Shown piece after piece: positions 1 through 10,640 of a stretch of DNA of 64,000 bases. The DNA comes from Maniola hyperantus (Eukaryota; Arthropoda; Insecta; Lepidoptera; Nymphalidae), in NCBI RefSeq assembly GCF_902806685.2, contig NC_048541.1, positions 4,461,465-4,525,464 on the forward strand, in the 5' to 3' direction. How positions within the stretch are numbered: position 1 is the stretch's first letter; each line of letters starts with the position of its first letter. The translations under genes and the position numbers were made by a program. Under the pieces are notes generated by a model. It was not told the DNA's origin, did no database searches, and saw only the letters and a list, made by a program, of their open reading frames with translations.

Positions 1-2391
1 CACATAGAAAAGTTGCGAGGCTCAGAAAACTTTGCCTATTGGAAATTTAAGGTAAAGAACTATCTTGAATTGAAAGGCTGGTGGTGGGTCGTAGCGAATG
101 AAGGTCAAGCGAGTACACAAACGAAAGAAAACCTGATAGAAGTGGACACAAAAGTAAGAGCAACAATTTGTCTTTTACTTGAACCCGATTGCTTCACGCA
201 TGTTTATAGAGCAAAGACTGCAAAAGAGGTCTGGGATTGCCTATGTAAAGCTTATGAAGACAAGGGATGGGGAAGACGTATTACGTTACAACGGAAACTC
301 TGGCAATGTAAACTTGAGAATTTCGAGTCTATGGAGAAGTACATCTCGGAAATAATGTTTTTGTCTAATCAGTTGTATGATATCGATGCTCCAATTGATG
401 ATGACTGGATAGTGTCTATTATGCTGAGCGGGTTGAGTGAAGTATATAATCCCCTTATAATGGCTGTAGACAACAGTGGACAAAAACTGACTCTTGAGAA
501 AATTAAAACTAAATTGATACAAGAGGCGAATAGACAACGAGATGAGTCAAGTGGAAATACATCGTCGAATATTTTGATGGCGAACAAATCGGGCACGATT
601 TCCCAAAAATCGAAATCGAATAGATGTTCGAAGGTAAATAAGTCAAAAGTTTTTAAATGTTTTAAGTGTCATGAACCAGGCCATAAAGCATCAGAATGCA
701 ATGAAAAGAAGCAAATTAGAACTGTAAATAATTTTGCGTCGATTTGCATGACTACAGTAGACAAGAAGCCATTAAAGACGAAGAGTTGGTACATTGACAG
801 TGGATGTTCAAACCATATGACCCACGATTTAAATAATTTATCCAATTATCAAAAGCAGGCGGATAAGAAAATAAGAGTGGCAAATGGGGAAGAATTATCA
901 ATCCAAGGTAAAGGGAGTGCTAATGTTAAGATTAATGCAAATACAGAACTTGCATTGGATAATGTTTTGCATGTTCCCGAATTGTCCATGAATTTAATCT
1001 CTGTGAGCAAGCTAGCTGAAAAAGATTATGTTGTGAATTTTAACAAAAAAGGTTGTATCATAACGAAAGAGGATAAACAAATTGTCAAATGTCAGGATGT
1101 TGGTGGAATTTTCGAATTAAAAGAAAATCAAAACTTGTCATTGAACGTGACATTGTCAAGTCAAAATTTATCGAATCTTTGGCATAGAAGGTTAGCACAT
1201 TTGAGTAAAAAATATATGGATAAGTTAAAAAACCTAGTGAATGGAATTGAATTTAAACAAAATGATTTGATAGAACCATGTATCCCATGCATTGAAGGTA
1301 AGACGTGTAAGAGTCCTTTTAAGAACAAAGGTACTAGAGCACGGGATATCTTGGAAATAGTGCATAGCGATATTTGCGGTCCGATGGAAGAGCCGTCGTT
1401 CAGTGGTTCGAGATACATGTTACTGTTTATCGATGACTTTACTCGGAAAACACATGTATATTTTCTGCAGAATAAAAGTCAAACTTTTGAGAAATTTCGC
1501 GAATATAAGGCGGAAGTAGAGAAAGAGATGAACAAATCAATTAAATGTTTGAGGACTGACAATGGGTCTGAGTACTGTAATCGATTATTTGATAAATTTT
1601 TAAAGTCTGAAGGTATTAAGCACCAGACGACGGTCCTGTACACACCTGAGCAAAATGGTGTTGCTGAGAGGGCAAATAGGTCGATTATAGAAAAGGCAAG
1701 AGCATTATTATGCGAAGCTAATTTAAATAAGAAGTATTGGGCGGAAGCTGTAAATACTGTTGTATATTTAAAAAATAGAAGTCCTACTAAGGCTGTAACA
1801 GATAGTGTTCCGGAGGAGTTATGGACAGGAAAGAAAGTTGATCTAAGTCATCTTAAGGTGTTCGGTTGTTTAGCTTACGGATTGATACCGAAACAAAAGA
1901 GACAAAAATTGGACAGTAAAACAGTACCTACGATTTTTGTTGGATATCCTAATAACACTAAAGGTTATCGGTTGATGGATCCAAAGACGAGAACCGTTCA
2001 TGTATATAGAGATGTTAAATTTTTAGAGAATACTTTTCCTGGTGATAACGATAATATAGTAACAAAGGACACAGTTGTTCCTATATATCTGGACGAGGGA
2101 CAAAAAGAGTCTGTGCCAAAAGAGAATCCTAAAGAGGATGATAATAAAGACGATAAAGTTGATACCATTGTTAAGACAGTTGATAATAACAATGATACTG
2201 AAAACAATGAAGAAATGTTTGATATTCAAGACGAGACCAAAAACGTTGTGGAAAGGGTTGAACCACGTTATAACCTTAGATCACGTAAGCAACCAGATGT
2301 AAATAATTGTATATGTCATGCCATTGCAGATATTTTAACAAAAAGTTTACATGGTCCTAAAATGAAACATTTTTATCAGAATTATGTCTGA
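1..2391 (+). pseudogene. Ty1/copia polyprotein (Gag-protease-integrase) lacking reverse transcriptase
   Basis: One open frame entering from outside the window; the first in-frame bases already encode copia Gag (N-terminal K-L-R-G-S-E-N-F-A-Y-W), so the true start is upstream. Numbering from base 13, domains in order are: Gag helical region (about 1-190); zinc knuckle C-X2-C-X4-H-X4-C at residues 216-229 (CFKCHEPGHKASEC); aspartic protease with D-S-G at 262-264; an HxxxH/CxxC pre-integrase segment (WHRRLAHL, then CIPCIEGK); and integrase with HSD, TDNGSEY and NGVAERAN catalytic blocks. The frame then reaches the linker that normally precedes reverse transcriptase (RYNLRSRKQPD). It passes at once into the last residues of a copia RNase H (ADILTKSL) and stops at 2389-2391. 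RT and most of RNase H, normally several hundred residues, are missing without loss of frame. Order protease-integrase before RT places it in Ty1/copia. It could be mobilised only in trans. Confidence 0.93.
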
Positions 2392-2403
2392 AGAAGATAT
2401 TTG

Positions 2404-2790
2404 ATTAAGGGGGCATAGGGCATAATATACCTAATAGGAATATTGTGTGTTTGCCGTAGAACTAGTTTATAGTTATTTTATTTTTATAATCAAATATTTT
2501 CGAGAGTTTTATTTAATCTTATTGATTGATAGAAAATTGTAAAGGCGTGTTTATATTACAATGTAATAGGTTAAGGGCGCGATGTAAGGGCGTGTTTATA
2601 TTACACTGTAATAAGTTACGGGCACACTATGTTGTTTGCGATGTAATGGTTTAAGGGCGCGTATTAGAACGTGATATACTTGTATGTAAACTCATTACAT
2701 CTAAAGTAAAGAAAGAATAAAAAAGCGTTCTATATTTGTAAGTCTGTCACTTATGAGTTGTCGTTATCGTTGGAAAAAGTAATGTCTTTC
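2404..2790 (+). repeat. Polypurine tract and probable 3' LTR of the copia element
   Basis: Directly after the polyprotein stop comes a purine run (TTAAGGGGGCA, about 2405-2415), then AT-rich sequence with a polyadenylation-type AATAAA near 2716, as expected for a copia 3' LTR. From 2542 to about 2660 it contains two and a half imperfect direct repeats of about 45 bp sharing GGCGTGTTTATATTACA and TTAAGGGCGCG. LTR ends are uncertain because the 5' LTR is outside the window. Confidence 0.6.
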
Positions 2791-3488
2791 TGTTAATATA
2801 ATAAATTATATTTATGTATTTATCAAGATTGAATTTATTGGGCGATCCATCTCATAATCATAAATAAGAACCAGCATGATAAATTATGAGAATCTTTAAT
2901 TAATAACGGTTGTATTATGAGTATAATCTAATCGGCTGTTATCACTTATGACTCATGACCATATTCATAATCTTGTAAGTAAAGTTGTAGAAAATGGCTT
3001 TTGTATTTTGGTTATCTTGCGAATGTGTTTTCTTTGCCTATTCTTAGTACGTATTTACCTATGTGATCGAGTAATGTATTAAATCATTCCAAGTTCCAAC
3101 TCTTTTCGAATGTTTTGTTACTAAATAATTATGAAAATAATAACGCTGGCTCTACGATAAATTAAATTAAATGTACGGAACCCTTGCTTATTAAAGTATG
3201 GCGTTTTTGTTTGTGACGACTCATCTTATAAATGAGATGACAGACAGGACATGCGCTGTCGAGAGTCGAGACAGGGTCATCTTTCAAAAGGTCACACTTG
3301 ATTTAATTCGGCTAAATGTCACCAGATGTCCTTATACACTTACGCTGTTATAATTATTATTATTAGGTACTACATTTTTTAAGGCCTTCTTGTACAACTG
3401 TAACAGAGCCCTAGCCTCATCCGACAGAGGTTGGGATTGGGGTTTTATTCGGAAAGAGTAGAGAAGTATCCATGTGGACTTCCCCACG
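2791..3488. other. No gene recognised, AT-rich
   Basis: Between the copia LTR and the first type A repeat I see no domain, splice-framed exon or known repeat. Stop codons are dense in all frames. Confidence 0.5.
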
Positions 3489-3645
3489 AAAAAACCCGGC
3501 CAAGTGCGAGTCGGACTCGCGCACGAAGGATTCCGTACCATTATCTATAAAAACAGCAAAAAACATGCCTGTTGTTTGGGAGCCCCCTTAAATATTTGTT
3601 TTGTTTTAATTTAATTATTTATTTTTAAAGTGAATAAAAGTCAGC
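3489..3645 (+). repeat. CGAGTC-palindrome repeat, type A, 5' part
   Basis: Begins AACCCGGCCAAGTGCGAGTC and continues through the 15-bp palindrome GCGAGTCGGACTCGC and ATTCCGTACCATTATC. The 3' end (TACGGAACCC) is missing. The same start recurs at 8011, 25213 and elsewhere. Confidence 0.8.
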
Positions 3646-4220
3646 TCTGGCAACTTGCACTCAGCCACAAAACACTCGCAGCAAGTCACATTCTGCTAGT
3701 TTTAGTTAGAAAATAAGTTCTGCAATTCGACTTCTGCAACTTTTTTGCTAGTAGACACTTGGCCTCACATCGCATCTCTCCACGTGTAAAAACCCTGCAT
3801 ATATGTACATGTCACGTAAAAAGGTGCCAAAATTACATGCAAAAACACAATAACAAACTGATTATCTTTTTAGTTCACACCATATACGATCTTAATTAAT
3901 TGAGATACAGCTCAATACGGCGTGCCTTTTATTCATGAGAAGCAGCTAATTGCCTGCCATTGTACGCTCTCGCGTACAAACAGCCAAGAATTTACGATGG
4001 CACAAAAAAAGCGCACGCGAATTTATGTTCAATGCTTCAGCTATTGTGATAAAATGTCGCTTGCGTGTTTTATTACATTGCGAACAATAAAATAGCCCAT
4101 TGTACGTCGTAATGTTTTCATTTACTCGATTCGAGTAAAGTTTACCCTGAATGGCGGAAATTCAGCGATAAGTTTTCAATTTTCATGCTGGAATTGTTTG
4201 CGATGTTCTCTTTTCAAATG

Positions 4221-4303
4221 TTGTTTTTTTTCTTTTTCAGGTAAGTGGTATGAATGCCGCAGCATTTTTATGGATTTAAGTAGTTCTAGCAAAAGAAAAA
4301 TTT
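4221..4303 (+). promoter_or_regulatory. Candidate recursive splice site (ratchet point) with downstream donor
   Basis: Pyrimidine tract 4221-4237 (TTGTTTTTTTTCTTTTT) ends in CAG at 4238-4240, and GTAAGT follows immediately at 4241-4246. A 3' splice site and a consensus 5' splice site are thus joined with no exon between. A second strong donor, TTT|GTAAGTAC, lies at 4304, defining a 63-nt 'recursive exon'. In Drosophila, sites of this form regenerate a 5' splice site within long introns. Seen: the motif and spacing. Inferred: use in a plus-strand transcript. Confidence 0.6.
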
Positions 4304-4401
4304 GTAAGTACTTTAATACTGTTTTTTTTTGTCATTAATTAGACGTCAGCCTCCTCTTGGAGAGTCCGGTGACCTCCAACTTTTCGGAATTATGGGCGTT
4401 T

Positions 4402-4557
4402 TCGTGAGGAAACTTGCATGGCTGAGAGTTCTCCATAATATTCTCAAAGGTGTGCGTCTGCCAGTTTTTGCATTTGCCAGCGTGGCTATGGCCAAACCCT
4501 TATCATTTCTTCACTTCTGAGAGAAGACCTGTGCTCAGTAGTGAGCCGGCAATGATG
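4402..4557 (+). mobile_element. SINE with tRNA-Arg-like head, 3' fragment
   Basis: Matches the body of the full copies at 9608 and 33461: TTCGTGAGGAAAC, GAGAGTTCTCCATAAT, GCCAGCGTGG, then GTGAGCCGGCAATGATGAT. The tRNA-like head is absent. Confidence 0.8.
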
Positions 4558-5330
4558 ATAGTCTAGACTAGATGATAGAGCTAGTCTGGTTGACGTTAAA
4601 GCTTGTAGTCTTTCGGAATTCTCTCCGATCTTTACCGTTGAGCAAATGAGCAGATTTAGCCAAAGATAAGTAACACCTATGTCGAAACGATAAGGTGCTA
4701 AGTTATCACCATGACTATAGACTGTCGGTAGTTATGTGCAATGTCAATGTCACGCCGATAGTTGGCACGTCACGTTTCGGGTCAACGACCTCGAGGAAAT
4801 TTCGACGAACGCGTAACGCATCTTAATTGCAAAGTAGATACCTACTGGTTTGCTATAGGTATTTTATTTGGGACTATATTATTAATTACCCATCGTTAAA
4901 CTCTTGGAACCTTTACAATCGTTTTTAAGCATTTTACTGTCGCAAATCTCCACGTACGTAAAAACGTCTAACTGCATTTACGTTTAAAAACTTTTAATAA
5001 GTATAGCCTACCTACTTGATGATTGATACACTATTTGATAGTTTTTTTGGCTTAATTGATTGACAAAATATGTAAAAATCTCGTTTGGTTATTATATAAA
5101 AAAGGCGAATACCACAGTTGCGGCGAATTTCATGTCCATAAAAGATATAAATATTATGATAAAATCCTGATAGGTACATTCTATCGGAACTAATGTCTAT
5201 GTAGATACATTATAATTACTAATTAGATAAGTCAAAGATAAGTAAACATATTTATAATCAATTAATATGTATGTTACAATAAAACGTTTTCCGAGAAATA
5301 TTATCATCACACGTATTATTTATTAGATAA
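4558..5330. other. No gene recognised
   Basis: AT-rich sequence with no coding region or repeat I can name. Confidence 0.5.
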
Positions 5331-5552
5331 TATAAACGTGAAAGTGTGTTTGTTTGTGGATTTATTCATCAATCACGCCGCAACAGAGCAACGGGTCGAC
5401 GTGATTTTTGCATGGAAGTAGTTAAAGATTTAGATAATGACATAGGTTATTTTTTGTCCCTGAAAGTCATAGAAAATAAAAGGTCTATTATTGTCATAGA
5501 GTTCCCACGGAATTTTTAAACCCAAATCCACGCTGAGAAAGTCGGCAGCATA
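5331..5552 (+). mobile_element. Helitron-like short element (subfamily I), decayed
   Basis: Shares the subfamily I body: TATAAACGTGAAAGTGTG start, GCAACAGAGCAACGGGTCGACGTGATTTTTGCATG, ATGACATAGG, GAGTTCCCACGGAATTTTTAAA and the AATCCACGC...GTCGGCAGCAT end. The terminal CTAG is lost. Confidence 0.7.
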
Positions 5553-5691
5553 AGTATACTTCTTCATGGCGCTTTTTGACGGCTGAGTTCATTATAATAG
5601 GCTATAATCCGCCGCGCTGGCCAAGTGAGGATTGGCAGAGATCATCATAATTATATTATTATCTTGTTAATTATGTATCGAAGCTCGTAAC

Positions 5692-6370
5692 ACTGTAAGG
5701 GAAAGCCGGCACTCCGAGTTTCCACCGCGCGATTTTTTCGCAAAATTCCGTGACACGACAGTTTTTTTATTGCATGGCAGGTTGCGCTTTACGATAATCT
5801 TGCTTAAAAAGATGAGGTCTAGGCTAGGTTTGAGTACGCTTGCTTATAGAAGATGCCTATTCACTCTTGCTTTGAATTTGAAGGTATTTAGGTCGGTTTT
5901 TTAATTAATTATTTTTTTCAAGCTTATAAGTTGCTTGGTATCTAAAATATCAACAAAACACCAGCAAAACTTTCCAAATCCACACGGCTTAGGAGTTCAG
6001 TACCTTGCAGCATTAGGATTGAAGAGTTGGGACTTGGAATTTAATAACAAAGTCTATGCTCGGCATTTACAATATTGTTTCACCAGGAAAAGCTCCTGAA
6101 TCTATAGTTTGGAAGTGCTGTACCTTGCAGCATCAGGATTGAGGAGTTGGGATCCGAATTTGGGTGGTGAAGTCTATGCTAGGCACCAAAAATAATATTA
6201 TATCATCCGCAGTTCCTGAATCACAAAAAACCGGGCCGAATTGAGAACCACCTCCTTTTTGGAAGGAAGTCGGTTAAAAATAAGCGCGAACGCCTTCATA
6301 CCACTTCTATGTCACAGAATTCTGCAGAAAAAAATCGCGCGGAAAAAATTCGCAGTGTGGGGCTTATTAC
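5692..6370. mobile_element. Non-autonomous DNA element with ~60-bp imperfect inverted termini
   Basis: The left end (GCACTCCGAGTTTCC, ACCGCGCGATTTTTTCGC, CCGTGACACGACAGT) is an imperfect inverse of the right end (ACTTCTATGTCACAGAATTC, AAAAATCGCGCGGAAAAAA, GCAGTGTGGGGC). The interior holds a 120-bp tandem duplication (6001-6240). Termini suggest a cut-and-paste element; the superfamily is not determined. Confidence 0.55.
6001..6240 (+). repeat. Tandem duplication, 120-bp period
   Basis: TACCTTGCAGCATTAGGATT at 6001 returns as TACCTTGCAGCATCAGGATT at 6121; AGTCTATGCT at 6051 returns at 6171. The register is exactly 120 bp over two diverged units. Confidence 0.85.
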
Positions 6371-6816
6371 AAGTGCAACACGATTCAAATCACATAATTT
6401 ACAATGTAGAATGTTAGCAAAGCAATTCGCTCACAATAATATCAGTCATTATGTATCACACATGCGGGCGTGACTCGTGGCATCTCATTATCATGTTTAT
6501 CGCCCTCGGTTCACAGTAACTCTGATCTGTGTGCACCATTCGTAAAATCACATTGACGTAGGCAGACGGGCATTGGGAAAGTCCGTAGGAATTTGCCATT
6601 TACGTATTTTCGATTTTTTGTTCGATTTCAGTCTGCTCCCTAAGCCGCTGAGCTTGGCTTAAACAAGATCCATCATCATTATCATATTGCTTGTATTACA
6701 ACTTGATGTCCAGTATCATACTAATTTAGACAGCTTCATGGGACGATTCTTGTTTGAAATTATTTAAAAAGCCATGAAATAGCCCAGCTCTCTATGCGTG
6801 TTCTATCGCCTCTGTA

Positions 6817-7160
6817 ATGGGGAGTGCTCTGAAGAGTTGTTTGATCTCATTCCACCCTCCTTTTTCTAAAACCGCACCGCACGCCACCGCAAGCAATTTC
6901 ACCCTCACCACCTGCGTGCCTGGTGCACTTCGACCGCCCGTTGTACCTGATCCTTTTTTTCACGCACATGCAAACTGTGGAATAAACTCCCTTCGGCGGT
7001 GTTCCCATTAGATTACAACATGGGGTTATTCAAGGGGCGGACCAACAAATTCAGGAAAGGCATCGGTGGTTCCTCGGATACTGCAAATGTTCATAGGCGG
7101 CGGTAATCACTTAACATCTGGTGACCCGCCTGCTCGTTTGCTCGCCATTTTTATTTAAAA
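6817..7160 (+). pseudogene. LINE 3' end, C-terminus of ORF2 and 3' UTR fragment
   Basis: A frame around 6980-7030 reads W-N-K-L-P-S-A-V-F-P followed by Y-N-M-G-L-F-K-G-R, which I recognise as the extreme C-terminus of an ORF2 common in lepidopteran non-LTR retrotransposons. Upstream frames shift, so it is dead. The following ATCACTTAACATCTGGTGAC is a 3' UTR motif also present near 39511. 5'-truncated, as expected from incomplete reverse transcription. Confidence 0.75.
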
Positions 7161-7560
7161 ATCTTCTTTGGGTAGGTATTGGTAAATATGAGTTAGTTTA
7201 GTCAAACCAAACGTGTTTTGTTTGTCGAAGGATATTGCTCTAAACTTCTAAAGTAACTTACACGTACCGCTCTCCCTCCTTGATTAAATCTTTGGCGAAT
7301 TTGAATTTTGGTGAAAAGGTAAATTAGCATTGCTATTTCACTCCGATAATAATTGAAATACGTAAAGCATTGAACTACCGTACGCGACCGAAAGTGATGA
7401 ACATTGTTCTTTAGAATTACGTTTCATATTTGTAGAGCGTTCTCCCTGTTACTCATACGCTACCCATACGCAAAAAGTTTGGACTAAAATGTACTTACCT
7501 ACTAAATATAATGGTATACCTATAAATATTTACTTATAAGTACTAGGTATATTATTATTC

Positions 7561-7743
7561 AAAGTCAAAGTCAAATGATTTTTTGAAAAAAGGTAATAAA
7601 TTACTCTTATTGATGGTCTGGTATGGTGTTAGATTTGTAAGATAAAGTGGTGATAACTATTACGCAAACTTAAAACTAAAGCTACGAGGGTTCCAAACGC
7701 GCCCAGGTCTGAGAAGAGCCCACAACAAACTCAGCCGGGTATT
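7561..7743 (+). repeat. Interspersed repeat 'ACGCGCCCAGGTCTGAGAAG'
   Basis: Starts AAAGTCAAAGTCAAATGATT and ends GAGAAGAGCCCACAACAAAC...CCGGGTAT. Other copies: 11457 (-), 21656 (+), 24849 (-) and a fragment at 28066 (+). It has no coding frame; it is probably the 3' part of a retroelement. Confidence 0.75.
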
Positions 7744-8010
7744 ATTTACTTAGGTATTGTCAGCTAGTTTTCAATTTGAAAATATATACGCTTCGTAAAA
7801 TGTAATCGGACCTGTTACGGTAGTTAACAAAATACCTAGGTATATAAAATAAACACAGGTTTAGTTAGAATTTGAACTGCTAAAAACTCCATAGTTCAAG
7901 AATTGGGAGGTGAATAACCCTTTTTAGTGGAACCTGTTTGGTTATATCGCTGATAATGCCATTACCATATTGTTGTGATGTACGTATAGTTAGTAACCGG
8001 CTTTAGCATT

Positions 8011-8314
8011 AAAAAAAACCGGCCAAGTGCGAGTCGGGCTCACGCACGAAGGGTTCCGTAGTCCGTACCATTATCTATAAAAACGTAAAAAAAGAATCAT
8101 GTCTGTTGTATGGGAGCTCCCTTAAATATTTATCTATTTTATTCTATTTTTTAGTATTTGTTGTTACAGTGGCAACAGAAATACATCCTCTATGAAAATC
8201 TCAACTGTCTGACTATCACGGTTCGTGAGATACGGCCTGGTGACAGACGGACAGCGGAGTCTAGGTAATAGGGTCACGTAACACGTTTTACCCTTTGGGT
8301 ACGGAACCCTAAAA
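8011..8314 (+). repeat. CGAGTC-palindrome repeat, type A, full length
   Basis: About 300 bp. Starts AAAAACCGGCCAAGTGCGAG, contains GGGTTCCGTA near the head, and ends GGGTACGGAACCCTAAAA, so GGGTTCCGTA/TACGGAACCC forms subterminal inverted repeats. No open frame. Most complete type A copy here. Confidence 0.85.
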
Positions 8315-8451
8315 CTAATGTATGTTTACGAATTATCTCGCATTTGTTTGGGTGTTAAACACTCATATAGCCCAGCGCCAAAACTACCATATTCGCTTCT
8401 CGTTGCTCGCCAACTCGTTTCTAGTTTTTAGCCCAACTGGTTTCACACTAA

Positions 8452-8622
8452 TTTTTTTTTTGTAAAGAATATTAGCCATGTTAAATGACTAATATTCCCC
8501 TTTCCTCTCCAACGTCAGGCTTGTGCTAGGAGTAGGTACGACAATAGTGCAACGGGCGGGGTTTGAACCGGCGACCTTTCGGTTTTCAGTCCACTCCTAT
8601 ACCAGTTGAGCTATTGAGGCTC
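8452..8622 (-). mobile_element. SINE with tRNA-Phe-like head
   Basis: On the minus strand the head reads AATAGCTCAACTGGTATAGG (A box) and GGTTCAAACCCC (B box). The anticodon loop CTGAAAA and AAAGGTC variable region resemble tRNA-Phe(GAA). The 3' body ends AACATGGCTAATATTC before an A/T run. The acceptor stem does not pair. Other copies: 31661, 37775, 52993. Confidence 0.85.
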
Positions 8623-9332
8623 TAATTGTCGACATTCGGACAAGTGTCTAAGTAGCGATACAAAATAATTTCTTTTTGATTACCAGGTATGCGTACCAGT
8701 TACTTTTATGTCAAGCTATGAAAAATGTATTTGCGGAATCCTCCGTTAAATTGAACACTTATCTGCTCGTTTATGTTCAAGGACGCGCGACACTACAATT
8801 GCACATAACACATTGTTACCGGTCTTTATGTTTCCTTGTTTTCCTCTACGTATCTATTGTATCAGTCTACTGTATCTATGAGGCAGGGGGTGCACTGTGC
8901 AGTGTCTCTCCCTTTAAATCAGATGGCGCCGAATCTGTTGTCTTTCTCTAAACTAAATTTAGAGTAGGTATCTGCATCTCCTTCTCCTTAATATTGCTAA
9001 AAAAGGACGAAACATGAATTTTACATTTAAAGACCCTAAGTTTTAGTGCACGCTACAAAAACAACAGGCTCGCGACTGGCAGCTAAGATCACGAAGTTTG
9101 ACAGTTTTAAATTAAATTTAAACCTGTCAAACTGTGTCTGTCCTTTTCGTATTACATTAGTAAGAAAAGGATGCGCGAATACTATAAAATTTTGTTATGA
9201 TCAGAATCAGTACCATTTTTGAATTAACCACAAAGTTGTGCTTGTTTATGTTTATAGCCCCTTCTTTCCTAAAAAATACTTTTTACTCGTCTACCCCGTG
9301 GATCGTAGATTTTTATAATTAAACTAAATCGA
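8623..9332. other. No gene recognised
   Basis: A pyrimidine-rich CCAG|GTATGC near 8685 is a weak acceptor/donor junction. Otherwise there is no coding signal or named repeat. Confidence 0.45.
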
Positions 9333-9602
9333 AGACGAAGGGAGGAAATCTGTAGGAACCAGAGTAACCGACATAGCTCAACGGATTGCGAAGCTGAAGT
9401 AGCAATGGGCAGGACACATCGTTTGAAAGACCGCTAGACGTTGAGTGACTTTCCGCTGCAATGCGACCTCGCACCAGAAACCGCTGCAGCGTCACTAGGT
9501 GGGCAGACGTCATCAAACCAGTCGCAAGGGGCCACTGGATCCAGGCGTAGCAAGACCGTGGTGTACGCAAGTCCCTATCTCCAGCAGTGGACGTCTATCA
9601 AT
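9333..9602 (+). pseudogene. RTE-like LINE, ORF C-terminal fragment
   Basis: Plus-strand frames give V-T-D-I-A-Q-R-I-A-K-L-K, then (stop) Q-W-A-G-H-I, followed by a degenerate R-P-R-T-G/W-A-D stretch and a tail ending GCAGTGGACGTCTATC. This is the C-terminal part of RTE-type ORF2 in Lepidoptera. Several stops and frame changes. The better preserved copy is at 53669-54015. Confidence 0.75.
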
Positions 9603-9607
9603 TAATC

Positions 9608-9895
9608 ATCATCATGATCAACCCATCACCGGCTCACTACAGAGCACAGGTCTCCTCTCAGAGTGAGAAGGGTTTTGGCCATAGTCTACCACGCTGGCCA
9701 AGTGCGGATTGGCAAACTTCACACACCTTTGAGAGCATTATGGAGAACTCTCAAGCATGCCGGATTCCTCACGAAGTTTTCCTTCACCGTTAAAACAAGT
9801 GATATTTTAATACTCGGGTGCGTGCCCGGGATCGAACCCCCGCCCTCCGATTGGAAGGTGGACGTCCTAACCACTAGGCTATCACAGCACATACA
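9608..9895 (-). mobile_element. SINE with tRNA-Arg(UCU)-like head, near full length
   Basis: Minus strand: GTGATAGCCTAGTGGTTAGG (A box), an anticodon-like arm, GGTTCGATCCCGGGCACGC (B box), body with AACGGTGAAGGAAAAC and CCAATCCGCACTTGGCCAGC, tail GGGTTGATCATGATGATGAT. The intact copy at 33461 has anticodon loop CTTCTAA, hence tRNA-Arg(UCU). It abuts the RTE tail at 9602 in opposite orientation. Confidence 0.9.
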
Positions 9896-10489
9896 CACTA
9901 TCAGTTAATAATGATGAGGTACTCAAATTTTTAGGAGAAAGTTCAAGTGTAGAGTTCACACGAATCGATGTAATCAACAAGGCACGGTAAAAGTAACCGT
10001 TTAATAGAAATCAACGTGAGTACTTATACCTACTAGACTTTCTGTCCCACCTTTGATGATTTACAGTTTGTGTATTTCTATGTGCTCTTCGTCATTGATG
10101 TAGGAGGAATCTTCTTTATATATGTGATACGAAGTGCTCTGTAGTATGTCGTCACTCTTGAAGTACCATACAGGTCCACAGATGTAGGATTATTCATAGA
10201 ATTATTATATTGAATTCCTGTAGATTGTCACGGTAAATAATTTATAAGTAATGAAAATTCAATTATTTTCGTATTTCGTACGGTTTATTTTAATCATGCA
10301 AACTGCAATAGGCATTACTTTCGCTTATCACAGAGTAGCAACCGCGCGAACAACGGTTTTGGCTTGCACTGATATTAATAAAAAAATCACATACCTAAAT
10401 GCGTAGTTGCAATTTCATTTCGATTTCCTGATAATATAAACTCATCTTGTCTATGAATCGCTGAATGTGTTGCTGATCGCAATTGTCGA
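9896..10489. other. No gene recognised
   Basis: No coding frame, known repeat or clear regulatory signal. Confidence 0.45.
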
Positions 10490-10640
10490 GAACAGCTGAT
10501 CCGATTTCGCTAATTATTTTTTGATAATATTCCTTGAAGTGCGGGGATGGTTCTTACGGAGAGAAAAATTCAAAAAAATCCTGAAAAAGAATCGACTGTT
10601 AGGCGGTACGAAGTTCGCCGGAGCAGCTAGTATACTATAA
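10490..10640 (+). repeat. Interspersed repeat ending GGAGCAGCTAGT
   Basis: Contains CGGGGATGGTTCTTACGGAG and AGGCGGTACGAAGTTCGCCG, sequence I recognise as a common lepidopteran repeat; the 3' CTAG is compatible with a Helitron-like end. Single copy in the window. Confidence 0.5.

Noticed and set aside
8540..8622. tRNA-like cloverleaf (Phe-like)
   Set aside because: A and B boxes are present but the acceptor stem does not pair, and the same sequence with the same 3' body occurs four times: it is a SINE head.
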